64,000 nucleotides of DNA. Source: Actinomadura craniellae. GTDB lineage: Bacteria; Actinomycetota; Actinomycetes; Streptosporangiales; Streptosporangiaceae. Shown here piece by piece: positions 37,580-45,728 of the stretch. Under the pieces are notes generated by a model that had not been told where the DNA came from, did no database searches, and was given only the letters and a program-made list of their open reading frames with translations. The position numbers were made by a program, and so were the translations under genes. Numbering within the stretch: the stretch's first letter is position 1; the number at the start of each line of letters is the position of its first letter. The stretch covers positions 29,483-93,482 of the forward strand of contig NZ_QLYX01000024.1 of the NCBI RefSeq assembly GCF_003289645.1. Reading direction: 5' to 3'.

Positions 37580-38248
37580 CAGTTCCTCGGCGGTGGGCAG
37601 CCGGGTCTCGGGGACGTCGGCGGGGATCGCCAGCTCGAAGCCGGTGTTCTCGACCACTTCGGCCACGGTTGTACCGGGGTGCACCGAGCGCAGCCGCATC
37701 CGGTGGTCGGGGGTCTCGAAGTCGAACACGGCCAGGTCGGTGACCACCCGCCGGATCTCGTGCGCGCCGCGGTCCCAGCCGATGCCGCTGACCACGTCGA
37801 CCCGCTCCACGAAGACGCGGGTGGAGTGCCGGGGGACCCAGTAGCTGGTCGGGTTGTTGCGGGTGTTGCCTGGGGCGCCGCGCATGCCCAGCAGCTGGGA
37901 TTTCGGCCGCGCCCAGTCGCCGATCGCGGAGATGTTCTGGTTGCCGTACCGGTCGAGCTGGGACGCGCCCATCATCACGTGCCGCCGCCCGTTGGCCACC
38001 AGCCACAGGTGGTCGCGGAACGGCAGCCACCCCTCGACGTCCCCGGCGGGCGCGCCGAACGGGATCGGCTCGGCGGTCAGCAGCGGCCCGCCGTCGGTGG
38101 TCAGCAGGCCGGGCTCGAAGGTCGCCCGGGCCAGCCGCGCCCCCAGGACCGAGCAGGTCCCCATCGCGGCGGCCAGGATCTCCCCGTCGCCGCGCCACGC
38201 CTCGGCGCACGCCACCACGCACACCTCGGCCCGCGTCACTTCGCTCAT
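37520..38248 (-). CDS. ipdB: IpdB-like CoA-transferase family β subunit
   Basis: 242 residues: MSEVTRAEVCVVACAEAWRGDGEILAAAMGTCSVLGARLARATFEPGLLTTDGG ... MMGASQLDRYGNQNISAIGDW. This is the small-subunit CoA-transferase fold that, in IpdAB (Rv3551-Rv3552), hydrolyses the last steroid ring of COCHEA-CoA rather than moving CoA. The next gene downstream is ipdC; upstream lies ipdA, but two palindromic repeats occupy the 157-bp spacer between ipdA and ipdB, so the subunits may not be translationally coupled as they usually are. Confidence 0.87.
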   Translation of the reverse strand: MSEVTRAEVCVVACAEAWRGDGEILAAAMGTCSVLGARLARATFEPGLLTTDGGPLLTAEPIPFGAPAGDVEGWLPFRDHLWLVANGRRHVMMGASQLDRYGNQNISAIGDWARPKSQLLGMRGAPGNTRNNPTSYWVPRHSTRVFVERVDVVSGIGWDRGAHEIRRVVTDLAVFDFETPDHRMRLRSVHPGTTVAEVVENTGFELAIPADVPETRLPTAEELRVLREVLDPRGLRDREVRS

Positions 38249-38269
38249 CGGGTGGCCCCTCCCACCCGT

Positions 38270-38319
38270 GATCCTTCAGCTTTCGGTGCGCCACGGCGCC
38301 CTGAAAGCTGAAGGATCAC
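38270..38319. repeat. Palindromic repeat element, copy 4
   Basis: 50 bp (52 with flanking G/C) with arms TGATCCTTCAGCTTTC/GAAAGCTGAAGGATCA, a perfect 16-bp stem, centre ggtgcgccacggcgccct. Lies in the ipdA-ipdB spacer. Confidence 0.85.
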
Positions 38320-38340
38320 GTCATGGAGGCAGGTGTTCGC

Positions 38341-38390
38341 TGATCCTTCGGCTTTCGAGGCGTCAGAGCACCTCGAAAGCTGAAGGATCA
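38341..38390. repeat. Palindromic repeat element, copy 5
   Basis: 50 bp, TGATCCTTCGGCTTTCGAGG to CCTCGAAAGCTGAAGGATCA: 20-bp arms with one mismatch (G for A in the left arm), centre cgtcagagca. 21 bp after copy 4 in the ipdA-ipdB spacer. Confidence 0.85.
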
Positions 38391-38405
38391 CGGGGTGGTC
38401 GACGT

Positions 38406-39245
38406 TCATCGGGTGGCCTCCTGGTAGGTCGGCTCGTCCACGTCCAGGTAGCGGGCTTTGAACTCGGGCCAGAGGTCGGGGTCCGCGGCGGCGGTGGCGT
38501 ACTCCTTCTGGAAGCGCTCGTCGCGGGGGTGGTCCGGGAGGCAGTCGGTGAAGTGGGCGCCGCGCGGGGTCTCGACCACGCCCGTGACGTGCATCCGGCT
38601 GACCAGCAGCGACTGCACCGGGCCCGCCGCGGCGAGTTCGGCGGGGGTGACGATCCGCTCGCACGAGACGTAGGCGTCCGTCGCGGCCTTGCAGAACAGG
38701 TCGTCCATGTACGGGTCGTCGCCGAGGTAGCGGGCGTTGCCTCGGGCGTCGGCGAGGTTCAGGTGGACGAGGGCGGCGTCCAGCCGGAGGGCGGGGGCGG
38801 CGACGAACTCCTCGCCGTCGCCGTAGGGGGAGCGGACGGTGCGCAGGTCCGGGTTGACCCGCATGACGTCCGAGCCCAGACCGGCCCGGGTGGGCAGGAA
38901 CGGCAGCCCGTGCGCCGCCGCGTACAGCCCGAACATGAACAGGCCCTCGTCGTACTCGGTGAACTCGATCTCGCCGCGCTGCCGGGCGGCCCGGAAATGC
39001 GGCTCCAGCGGGATCGAGTCGAGCGTGACGAACGGCGCCACCACCTTGCGGACCTTCCCGTACGCGCACAGCAGGCCCACGTCCGGCCCGCCGTAGGAGA
39101 CCACGGTGAGGTCGGTCAGCGGGGACCGGCAGATCGCCCGGACCAGGGCCATCGGCTTGCGCCGCGACCCCCACCCGCCGATCCCGATCGTCATGCCGCT
39201 GCGCAGCGACCCGACGATCCCGGCCACGGTCATCGGGGTTCCCAT
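38406..39245 (-). CDS. ipdA: IpdA-like CoA-transferase family α subunit
   Basis: 279 residues: GSLRSGMTIGIGGWGSRRKPMALVRAICRSPLTDLTVVSYGGPDVGLLCAYGKV ... LPFLPTRAGLGSDV ... PALRLDAALVHLNLADARGNARYLGDDPYMDDLF. These match Rv3551 (IpdA), the large chain of COCHEA-CoA hydrolase in steroid D-ring opening. ATG abuts the echA20 stop. The C-terminus ends DVDEPTYQEATR. Cotranscribed with echA20 and probably ipdB/ipdC. Confidence 0.88.
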   Translation of the reverse strand: MGTPMTVAGIVGSLRSGMTIGIGGWGSRRKPMALVRAICRSPLTDLTVVSYGGPDVGLLCAYGKVRKVVAPFVTLDSIPLEPHFRAARQRGEIEFTEYDEGLFMFGLYAAAHGLPFLPTRAGLGSDVMRVNPDLRTVRSPYGDGEEFVAAPALRLDAALVHLNLADARGNARYLGDDPYMDDLFCKAATDAYVSCERIVTPAELAAAGPVQSLLVSRMHVTGVVETPRGAHFTDCLPDHPRDERFQKEYATAAADPDLWPEFKARYLDVDEPTYQEATR

Positions 39246-39998
39246 TCAGGACTCCTTGTTGTCGTGCAGGAAGGCGTCGCGGTGGCGGTCGCCGGCGCCG
39301 GCGAGGTTGAGTTCGAAGGTGAAGCCCTGCTCGTAGCGGTAGCTGCGGTGCACGTCCACCGGGTCGATGCCGTTCAGCGACTCCTTGGCCCGGCGGAGCA
39401 CGTAGGGGTCCTTGGCGGCGAGGTTCCCGGCGAGTTCCAGCGCGGTGTCGCGCAGCGCGTCCCGCGGTACGACCTCCAGCACCGAGCCGTGGTGGTGCAG
39501 TTCCGCCGCGGTGACGTTGCGGCAGGTGTAGACCATGGCGCGCATCAGGTGCTGCGGTACCAGCCGGGCCAGGTGGGTGGCGGCGCCCAGCGCGCCCCGG
39601 TCGACCTCGGGCAGCCCGAAGTAGGCGTCGTCGGAGGCGACCACGATGTCGGCGTTGCCGACCAGGCCGATCCCGCCGCCCAGGCAGAAGCCGTGCACGG
39701 CGGCGATCACCGGCACCTCGCAGTCGTAGACGGCGGCGAACGCGGCGAAACAACCCCGGTTGGCGCCGATCAGCGCGCCGTGCCCGGGGGTGGACTGCAT
39801 CTCCTTGATGTCGACGCCGGCGTTGAAGCCCCGCCCCGCGGCGCGCAGCAGGACCACGCGGACGTCCGGATCGCGCCCGGCGGCGAGCACGGCGCCGGCG
39901 AGGTCGTACCAGCCCTGCACGGTCAGCGCGTTGACGGGCGGCGCGTCGACGACGATCTCGGCGATGCCCGCACCGGGGCGGGTGGTGGAGATTCCCAT
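39246..39998 (-). CDS. echA20: EchA20-like enoyl-CoA hydratase family ring hydrolase
   Basis: 250 residues, crotonase fold. GRGFNAGVDIKEMQ, GANRGCFAAFAAVYDCEVPVIAAVHGFCLGGGIGLVGNADIVVAS, FGLPEVDRGALGAATHLARLVPQHLMRAM and the ending YRYEQGFTFELNLAGAGDRHRDAFL align closely with Rv3550 (EchA20), which opens steroid ring D of HIEC-CoA. First gene of the minus-strand echA20-ipdA-ipdB-ipdC unit; its start is 9 bp from the operator at 40008. Confidence 0.9.
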   Translation of the reverse strand: MGISTTRPGAGIAEIVVDAPPVNALTVQGWYDLAGAVLAAGRDPDVRVVLLRAAGRGFNAGVDIKEMQSTPGHGALIGANRGCFAAFAAVYDCEVPVIAAVHGFCLGGGIGLVGNADIVVASDDAYFGLPEVDRGALGAATHLARLVPQHLMRAMVYTCRNVTAAELHHHGSVLEVVPRDALRDTALELAGNLAAKDPYVLRRAKESLNGIDPVDVHRSYRYEQGFTFELNLAGAGDRHRDAFLHDNKES

Positions 39999-40007
39999 GC
40001 GCTACCT

Positions 40008-40029
40008 TTCCACCAAACATTTGTTAGAA
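40008..40029. promoter_or_regulatory. Candidate KstR2-type operator, site 2
   Basis: The dyad runs from TTCCACCAAAC to TTTGTTAGAA (8 of 10 outer positions paired). In the same orientation it shares ACCAAACA-n-TTGTTAGAA with the reverse complement of site 1 at 21312-21331. It sits between divergent echA20-like and SDR starts. Two such sites, each in the divergent promoter of a steroid block, suggest shared control by the KstR2-like protein. Confidence 0.65.
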
Positions 40030-40072
40030 CTGAAGGTAGCAAGTGCCCTCCCGCCCGTGAAGGAGAGAACGG

Positions 40073-40978
40073 ATGATCTGCGCAGGACGTGTCGTCATCG
40101 TGACCGGGGCCGGGCGGGGGCTGGGCCGCGCGCACGCCCTGGAGTTCGCCCGGCAGGGCGCCAAAGTGATCGTCAACGACCTCGGCGTGTCCGCCGACGG
40201 CTCCGGCGGCGGCGAGCAGGGCCCCGCCCAGGAGGTGGTGGACGAGATCGTCGCGCTGGGCGGCGAGGCCGTGGCCAGCACCCACGACGTGGCCGACGAG
40301 CGGGGCGCCGCCGGCCTGGTGGCCACCGCGCTGGAGGCGTTCGGCCGGCTGGACACGCTGGTCAACAACGCCGGCTTCCTGCGCGACCGGATGCTCGTCA
40401 ACCTCAACGAGGACGAGTGGGACGCCGTCATGCGGGTGCACCTCAAGGGGCACTTCCTCCCGCTGAAGCACGCCGGGGCGCACTGGCGGGCCGCGGCCAA
40501 GGCGGGCCACACCCCCGAAGCCCGGATCGTCAACACCTCCTCCGGGGCCGGCCTGCTGGGCAGCGTCGGCCAGGGCAACTACTCGGCCGCCAAGGCCGGC
40601 ATCGTCGGCCTGACCCTGGTCGCCGCCGCCGAACTGGCCCGCTACGGGGTCACCGTCAACGCCATCGCCCCCTCCGCCCGCACCCGGATGACCGAGCAGG
40701 TCTTCGCCGCGACCATGGCCCCGCCCGCTCCCGGCGCGTTCGACGCCATGGCCCCCGAGAACGTCTCGCCGCTGGTCGTCTGGCTGGGCTCGGCCGGGTC
40801 CGCGGGGGTCACCGGCCGCGTCTTCGAGGCCGACGGCGGCCGCATCTGCGTGATGGAGGGCTTCCGCCACGGTCCCGAAATCGACAAGGGCACCCGCTGG
40901 GACCCGGCCGACGTCGGCCCGGCGGTGGCCGACCTGCTGTCCCGCACCACCGCCCCGGAGCCGGTCTATGGTGCCTGA
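40073..40978 (+). CDS. Short-chain dehydrogenase, Rv3548c-like
   Basis: 301 residues. TGAGRGLG (11-18), VNDLGVSADGSGGGEQGPAQEVVDEI, NNAGFLRDRMLVNLNEDEWDAVMRVHLKGHF and YSAAKAG (about 169-175) define an SDR of the multifunctional 3-hydroxyacyl-CoA dehydrogenase type, closest to Rv3548c of the KstR2 regulon. Probably oxidises a hydroxyacyl-CoA intermediate of steroid C/D-ring breakdown with NAD. ATG with GAAGGAG upstream, 44 bp from the operator. Confidence 0.85.
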   Translation: MICAGRVVIVTGAGRGLGRAHALEFARQGAKVIVNDLGVSADGSGGGEQGPAQEVVDEIVALGGEAVASTHDVADERGAAGLVATALEAFGRLDTLVNNAGFLRDRMLVNLNEDEWDAVMRVHLKGHFLPLKHAGAHWRAAAKAGHTPEARIVNTSSGAGLLGSVGQGNYSAAKAGIVGLTLVAAAELARYGVTVNAIAPSARTRMTEQVFAATMAPPAPGAFDAMAPENVSPLVVWLGSAGSAGVTGRVFEADGGRICVMEGFRHGPEIDKGTRWDPADVGPAVADLLSRTTAPEPVYGA

Positions 40979-41134
40979 CCTGCTGTTTCCCTCCTGAAGA
41001 TCACAAATAAGGATCATGACCTGGTCAAGATCCGGTGGAGCGCGGGTGCGCGCCCCCCGATCGGCGACAGGGTGATCGCATGAGCACGGAACGTGACCGT
41101 GCGCATGCGACACCGAGCGCCGCGGGGGAGGACC

Positions 41135-41497
41135 GTGCCCAAGACCTTGATGATCGCCGATTTCCTGCGGTCGGCCGCCCGCAGGCGGATCGACCTGGTG
41201 GAGGACGACGAGGAGGGCCGCAACGCCCGCTGCGCGGTCGCCCTGATCAACGCGGCGGGGTACGTCCAGGAGATCTCCGACACCGACCGGGTCGTCACCC
41301 GGATGGCGGCGGCAGGCTGTTTCGAGGAGGAGCGGTTCCGCCCCACCCCGACGGGCGAGCGGCTGATCACCGGCTGGCACTACACCGGGCCCGGCGGTGA
41401 CCCCGCCGACCTGCTCGCCGCCGTCGCCGCCGCCGCGGAACGCGAGACCGAGCCCATCCCCGCCGTCCTGCCGCAGCCCCGCGCCGCCACCGGCTGA
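41135..41497 (+). CDS. Hypothetical protein, 120 residues
   Basis: VPKTLMIADFLRSAARRRIDLVEDDEEGRNARCAVALINAAGYVQEIS ... RPTPTGERLITGWHYTGPGG. Soluble, helical N-terminal part; I recognise no family. The GTG at 41135 follows GGGGAGGA by three bases; an in-frame ATG five codons later lacks a ribosome site. It lies between the steroid SDR gene and a probable terminator, unlinked to both by clear coupling. Confidence 0.55.
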   Translation: MPKTLMIADFLRSAARRRIDLVEDDEEGRNARCAVALINAAGYVQEISDTDRVVTRMAAAGCFEEERFRPTPTGERLITGWHYTGPGGDPADLLAAVAAAAERETEPIPAVLPQPRAATG

Positions 41498-41500
41498 GGG

Positions 41501-41527
41501 GCCCAGCGCCCCGCCGGGGCGGGCTTT
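41501..41527 (+). terminator. GC-rich hairpin with short T run
   Basis: GCCC-ag-CGCCCCG-cc-GGGGCGGGC followed by TTT, four bases after the stop of the 120-residue gene. A compact intrinsic-type terminator. Confidence 0.5.
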
Positions 41528-41541
41528 GCGAGAATCGACTC

Positions 41542-42108
41542 ATGGCTGTCAACTCGTTCATGGTGCCGCTGGGCACCCCCGCGCCGGAGTTCGACCTGCC
41601 GTCCATCGAGGGCGAGAACGTCGCGCTCGCCGACCTCGCCGGGACGCCCGCGCTGCTGGTCGTCTTCCTGTCCAACCACTGCCCGTACGTCCGCCGGATC
41701 GAGGACGCGATCGGCCGGGTCACCGCCGAGTACGCGCGCCGGGGCCTGACCACCGCGGCGATCTGCAGCAACGACGTGACCCGCTACCCCGACGACGACG
41801 CGGCCCACCTGCGCGAGCAGGCGAAGCGGGCCGGGTTCGGCTTCCCCTACCTGATCGACGAGTCGCAGCGGGTCGCGCTGGCCTACCGGGCCGCCTGCAC
41901 CCCGGACTTCTTCCTCTACGACGCCGGCCGCCGGCTCGCCTACCGCGGCGAGTTCGACGGTGCCCGCCCGAAGAACGACGTGCCCTCCGACGGCGGCACG
42001 CTGCGCGCCGCGCTGGAGCGCGTCCTGGCGGGCGAGCCCGTCCCCGAGCCGCACACCCCCAGCCTGGGCTGCGGCATCAAGTGGAAGCCGGAGAACGAGC
42101 CCTTCTGA
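41542..42108 (+). CDS. Thioredoxin-fold redoxin (AhpC/TSA-like)
   Basis: 188 residues: GTPAPEFDLPSIEGENVALADLAGTPALLVVFLSNHCPYVRRIEDAIGRV. The peroxidatic-type Cys occurs in NHCPYVRR where redoxins have CPxC/TSA variants, so only one Cys is in this motif; another lies in CGIKW at the C-terminus. The family is annotated as thioredoxin family proteins and may be peroxidases or thiol reductases. Soluble. ATG at 41542, preceded by a weak site (GCGAGAATCG). Confidence 0.85.
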   Translation: MAVNSFMVPLGTPAPEFDLPSIEGENVALADLAGTPALLVVFLSNHCPYVRRIEDAIGRVTAEYARRGLTTAAICSNDVTRYPDDDAAHLREQAKRAGFGFPYLIDESQRVALAYRAACTPDFFLYDAGRRLAYRGEFDGARPKNDVPSDGGTLRAALERVLAGEPVPEPHTPSLGCGIKWKPENEPF

Positions 42109-42116
42109 TCGTGTCC

Positions 42117-42146
42117 GCGTGCCGGGGGGCGCGGTCCCCGGCACGC
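42117..42146. terminator. Hairpin between convergent redoxin and DUF4185 genes
   Basis: GCGTGCCGGGG/CCCCGGCACGC, a perfect 11-bp stem with an 8-nt loop, 8 bp after one stop and 4 bp beyond the other. Confidence 0.65.
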
Positions 42147-42150
42147 GAGC

Positions 42151-43473
42151 TCAGCTCACCGCCACCCGCATGAACTTGGGCCGGTAGCGGTTGACGTTGT
42201 TGGCGATGTTGGTCAGCCCGGCCCCGTCCGGGGCGAAGTCGTTGAGGCTGTAGCTCAGCAGCAGCCCGGTCGAGTGGGTGAACTGCGGGTGCAGGGCCGG
42301 CATGTAGGCCCCGGAGGTGCCGGTGTACTCCGCGTATCCGGGTGGCTTGGGCAGGGCGGCCTCGGGCACGACGGCGAAGCGGTTCTTGCCGAAGCGCACC
42401 GGGTTCAGCGCGGCCTCCGGGTCGGCGATGTTGCAGATGGTGTACATCGTGAGCTGCCGGTAGACGCCGTACCCGCTCTCCGCCGTCGGGTCCATCGTGA
42501 CCAGCGCGTAGCGGGTGCCGACCTGCTGCACGCTGAACCCGTGCGCCACCCCGGTGTCGGTGGCGCCGCCGCCCGCGCCGCCGGTGAACGTGATCACGGG
42601 CTGGGCCAGGTCCTGCCGGCCGGCCGCCGTCCACGACGAGCCGTTCCAGAACTGCCACTGCCAGGGGTTGTGCAGGTTGCCCCCGGCGACCCGGGCGAGG
42701 TAGGCGTTGCTCCCGAAGATCCCGCCGATCGTCTGGCTGGACTCGCCCCAGATATAGGTGTGGCCGTCGCTCTTCGGGACCAGGGAGACCCCCCAGTAGA
42801 TCTTGCCGCGCCCGATGTCCACCGCGTCGAACCGGACGGGGGTGCCGAGGGGGGCGGCGAGGTTCGCAGGGTCGAGGGTGGCGACCCCGTAGCCGAGGGT
42901 GCCGCCGTACAGGGGGACGCTGTCGTCCTTCTCCAGCAGCATGATCTTGAGCCGTTTGGTGACCGAGCCGGGGGAGGCCGGCTCGACCCTGGCGCCCAGC
43001 AGCTCGTAGCGCTTGGCGGGGTGCTCGGGGTGCCGGATCCAGGGCAGCGGATCGCTCACCGGCCCGCCCCCGTACAGGGTCTGGGTCAGCCAGAGGTCCG
43101 GCGGGTTCTGGACGACGGCGGTGTTGCGGGCGAACCCCTTGCCCCCGGCGTGGTGCCGGTACGGCTGGCCCGGGGGCGCCGGTGCCAGGGTCTGGCCGAG
43201 CAGGGTGTCGTTGAACAGCCAGAGGGTCTTGCCGGAGTTGGCGCCGATGCCGCTGGGCAGTTGCACCGAGATGCTGTTGTCGCCGGCCGTCCAGTCCGTG
43301 AGGCTGGTGTTGTCGTTGCCGTAGCCGTTGAAGAGCGGGTTCCAGAAGAAGTTCTCCGGGGTCGCCGACGTCACGGAGATCGGCGCGCAGTCGGCCGCCG
43401 CGGCGGCCCCGCCGGGCAGTAACGCCAGGCCGGTACAGCCCGCCACGATCAGTGCTCGGAATCGACGGAGCAT
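42151..43473 (-). CDS. Secreted DUF4185-type β-propeller protein
   Basis: 440 residues with a signal peptide (MLRRFRALIVAGCTGLALLPGGAAAAA|DC). The mature part has repeated β-strand blocks: WTAGDNSISVQLPSG-KTLWLFNDTLLG, YWGVSLVPKSDGHTYIWGESS, NAYLARVAGGNLHNPWQWQFWNGSSWTA, RYALVTMDP and LLLSYSLND. This pattern fits DUF4185, a five-bladed propeller related to glycosidase-type proteins. Secreted and perhaps carbohydrate-active; no catalytic assignment is possible by eye. Confidence 0.8.
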   Translation of the reverse strand: MLRRFRALIVAGCTGLALLPGGAAAAADCAPISVTSATPENFFWNPLFNGYGNDNTSLTDWTAGDNSISVQLPSGIGANSGKTLWLFNDTLLGQTLAPAPPGQPYRHHAGGKGFARNTAVVQNPPDLWLTQTLYGGGPVSDPLPWIRHPEHPAKRYELLGARVEPASPGSVTKRLKIMLLEKDDSVPLYGGTLGYGVATLDPANLAAPLGTPVRFDAVDIGRGKIYWGVSLVPKSDGHTYIWGESSQTIGGIFGSNAYLARVAGGNLHNPWQWQFWNGSSWTAAGRQDLAQPVITFTGGAGGGATDTGVAHGFSVQQVGTRYALVTMDPTAESGYGVYRQLTMYTICNIADPEAALNPVRFGKNRFAVVPEAALPKPPGYAEYTGTSGAYMPALHPQFTHSTGLLLSYSLNDFAPDGAGLTNIANNVNRYRPKFMRVAVS

Positions 43474-43566
43474 CCTGCCCCCTCGCTAGGGGAAACGTGC
43501 GCCCATCCTCCGAAACCTCTAAATCTTTTACAAGATGACCGGGCGTCCGCTACAGGCCACCACGGG

Positions 43567-44097
43567 TCAGTGGGAGAACGGCTCCAGGCAGGTACCCTCA
43601 CCGGTCGGCCCGCCCACCTCGACGAGGACGCCCTCGGGCCGGACGCTGCCGGTGACGCAGGCGATCTCCCCGACCCGCACGTAGTAGACGGCCCCCGCCG
43701 GCGGCGGCGAGACCAGAACGGACCGGAAGGGCTGGGCCCCCATCCGATCCCCCGGGAATCCGAGCCCTTCGAGGGCCTTCCGCACCGCCTCCGGCGAGAT
43801 GTCCCCGGCCTTCCGCAGCCGCTCCAGCGCGGGCCGCACCCGCCGCGCGGCGTCCTCACCCGCCCGCCGGTCGGCGGGCGTCAACTCGAGCCGCCGCTTC
43901 CAGGCGTTGTTGTCGCCGTAATTGGGCGGCATGTCCCCGGGCGGCATCGGCCGGGCGGACACGCTCCCACCGGGCACCGGGGACCCCACCCGGGGCGAGG
44001 CCGTGCCCGCCGATCCGGCCTCGGTCGTCCCGCAACCGCAGAGCAGCGCCGAGCAGAGCAGGAGGACTTGAACCTGGCGACAGCGCGAACGCGACAT
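43567..44097 (-). CDS. Small putative lipoprotein
   Basis: 176 residues. Signal peptide MSRSRCRQVQVLLLCSALLCGCG with a Cys at residue 22 in LLCGC. A Ser/Pro-rich linker leads to a folded part starting NAWKRRLELTPADRRAGEDAARRVRPALERLRKAG; it ends with a β-rich segment AVYYVRVGEIACVTGSVRPEGVLVEVGGPTGEGTCLEPFSH with two Cys. Resembles other unassigned actinomycete lipoproteins. Function unknown. Confidence 0.75.
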   Translation of the reverse strand: MSRSRCRQVQVLLLCSALLCGCGTTEAGSAGTASPRVGSPVPGGSVSARPMPPGDMPPNYGDNNAWKRRLELTPADRRAGEDAARRVRPALERLRKAGDISPEAVRKALEGLGFPGDRMGAQPFRSVLVSPPPAGAVYYVRVGEIACVTGSVRPEGVLVEVGGPTGEGTCLEPFSH

Positions 44098-44307
44098 ACC
44101 AGGAGTGTGCCACCCGCCGTCGCGAGGTCGCGTTGTCCGTAGGACACGAACATGGAGTCATGCTGTACGGGACGCCGTCTCTGGACAAGACCGACGGCCG
44201 GCAGAACCATGATGGTCTTCGCTGTCTGCGCCGGTTACGGCAGGGCGGTTGGTGCCTGTCATCGGTTTTCCACTGACCGCACGGCATGACCTGTGGAGGA
44301 GAGGACC

Positions 44308-44868
44308 ATGGCATCGTCCCCGTTTCTGAGCAAGCTCATGGCGCGGGTCTCCCCTCCACCGGAACCGACCTTCGGAACATCGAGCTGGCAGCAGGTCTTC
44401 GCCGAGTTGGGCACCGCCCTGCCCGCGGACTACGTCGAGTTCATCGACACCTACGGGTCGTGTGAGTTCGGTGGTTACCTCGCGATCGCCGACCCCCGGA
44501 GCTACGGCACCACGCTGACGTACCATCAGGTCTGGTGTGATCACGGCGACCAGTACCGCGAGTCGAGGGAGCGGTTCCCGGACCTCCTTCCGCTGGCGGC
44601 GTGGCCGGAACCCGGCGGGTTCCTGGGCTGGGGCAGCGACATCGACGGCAACTGGTTCGGCTGGCTGACCGAAGGCGAACCCGACCGCTGGCCGACCGCG
44701 GTATGGGGCAGGCAGATGAAAGACGGTCTCGTCGGCCCCGTCCCGATGACCGAGTTCCTCTTCGGCTGGCTGTCCCATCCGCCCGCCTTCCACGGGCTGC
44801 CCGACCTGTCCGACGAGAACGAGCGGGACGACGACAGCCCCAACCAGATCAGCTGTCACAGCTGGTAG
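44308..44868 (+). CDS. SMI1/KNR4 (SUKH)-type protein
   Basis: 186 residues: SWQQVFAELGTALPADYVEFIDTYGSCEFGGYLAIADPRSYG ... GFLGWGSDIDGNWFGWLTEG ... MTEFLFGWLSHPP. The [LP]PADYVEFI-YG and GWGSDxDGNxxxWL motifs are characteristic of the SMI1/KNR4 fold, often immunity proteins for bacterial nuclease or other toxins. No toxin gene adjoins it here, so it may be an orphan immunity protein or serve another role. ATG at 44308 with GGAGGAGAGGA upstream. Confidence 0.82.
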   Translation: MASSPFLSKLMARVSPPPEPTFGTSSWQQVFAELGTALPADYVEFIDTYGSCEFGGYLAIADPRSYGTTLTYHQVWCDHGDQYRESRERFPDLLPLAAWPEPGGFLGWGSDIDGNWFGWLTEGEPDRWPTAVWGRQMKDGLVGPVPMTEFLFGWLSHPPAFHGLPDLSDENERDDDSPNQISCHSW

Positions 44869-44972
44869 CCCACCTCGGCTGTCCTCCGGACGGCGGTCGC
44901 GACAGGTCCGAACCCGGCGCAGCGCTCGACGCGCCCGTTCGCCGACCCCTGCCGGGGAGCCCCGTCCGGCGG

Positions 44973-45728
44973 TCACCTCGTGCGGCGGACGGTGAACGTC
45001 TCGACGCGCTGGACGAGGTGTTCGGCGAGGTCGTGGATGTCGGTGAGGGGGCGGCGGACGGGTGCGCCGTCGGCGTCGGTGTAGCCGAAGGCCACCGGCT
45101 CGACCCGGATGCTGGGGCAGCTCGGCACGGCCACCAGCGAGACGCCCTTGGCGTGGGTGGTGATGGTCCCGGTGACGCCCCGCCGGGCCAGCAGGCCGTG
45201 CAGCCGCCCGGCGGTGTGCGACGGCCGGGCGATGCGCGCGGCACCCGGCCACGGGTCGGGCAGCGGCAGCGCGAACCAGACGGTCTTGCCCGCGACCGGC
45301 CGCGCGGCGAGCCGGGACCGCGACGGGCCGGTGCCCCACCCGCCGCACACCGCCGCGACCATGGCCAGCCCCCGGCCGTGCTCGGCGAGCGGGTCCCCGG
45401 CCCGCACCGCCGGCACGCGGTCGCGGCAGCCGTCGAAGACCGTCACCACCAGCTCGGGACGGGGATGCGCGCGGGCCCACACCCACAGCTCGGGCGGGGC
45501 GACCGGCCCGAAGGGCCCCGGCCGGACCGGCCGGGCGTGCCGGTAGGCGTTGGCGGCCAGCTCGCTGACCGCGAGCCTGCCGTCCTCGATCGCCTCGCGG
45601 GGAAAGGCGAGCGCGCCCATCACACCGCCCAGCAGGTGCCGGGCCTGCGCGGCGATGCTCGCGTCGGGCATCAGCGGCCACGCGCACGCGGCGCCGAGGG
45701 GAATGTCGCCGGGACGTCCACTGCTCAT
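44973..45728 (-). CDS. ATP-binding protein with HATPase (RsbW-like) domain
   Basis: 251 residues. HATPase_c_2 (GHKL) signature: EDGRLAVSELAANAYRHARP (N-box), VFDGCRDRVPAVRAGDP (G1) and HGRGLAMVAAVCGGWGTG (G2). Actinomycetes have many such proteins acting as anti-sigma or regulatory kinases of the RsbW type. The C-terminal 90 residues (KTVWFALPLPDPWP ... VRRPLTDIHDLAEHLVQRVETF) have no known fold for me. ATG at 45728 with AGGAG upstream. Unlinked to STAS or sigma genes, except for the PP2C gene far away at 8.4 kb. Confidence 0.8.
   Translation of the reverse strand: MSSGRPGDIPLGAACAWPLMPDASIAAQARHLLGGVMGALAFPREAIEDGRLAVSELAANAYRHARPVRPGPFGPVAPPELWVWARAHPRPELVVTVFDGCRDRVPAVRAGDPLAEHGRGLAMVAAVCGGWGTGPSRSRLAARPVAGKTVWFALPLPDPWPGAARIARPSHTAGRLHGLLARRGVTGTITTHAKGVSLVAVPSCPSIRVEPVAFGYTDADGAPVRRPLTDIHDLAEHLVQRVETFTVRRTR

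Noticed and set aside
36031..38390. The repeated GATCCTTCAGC palindromes as a CRISPR array.
   Set aside because: The units are palindromes without regular spacers, occur in two separate groups and have no cas genes nearby.
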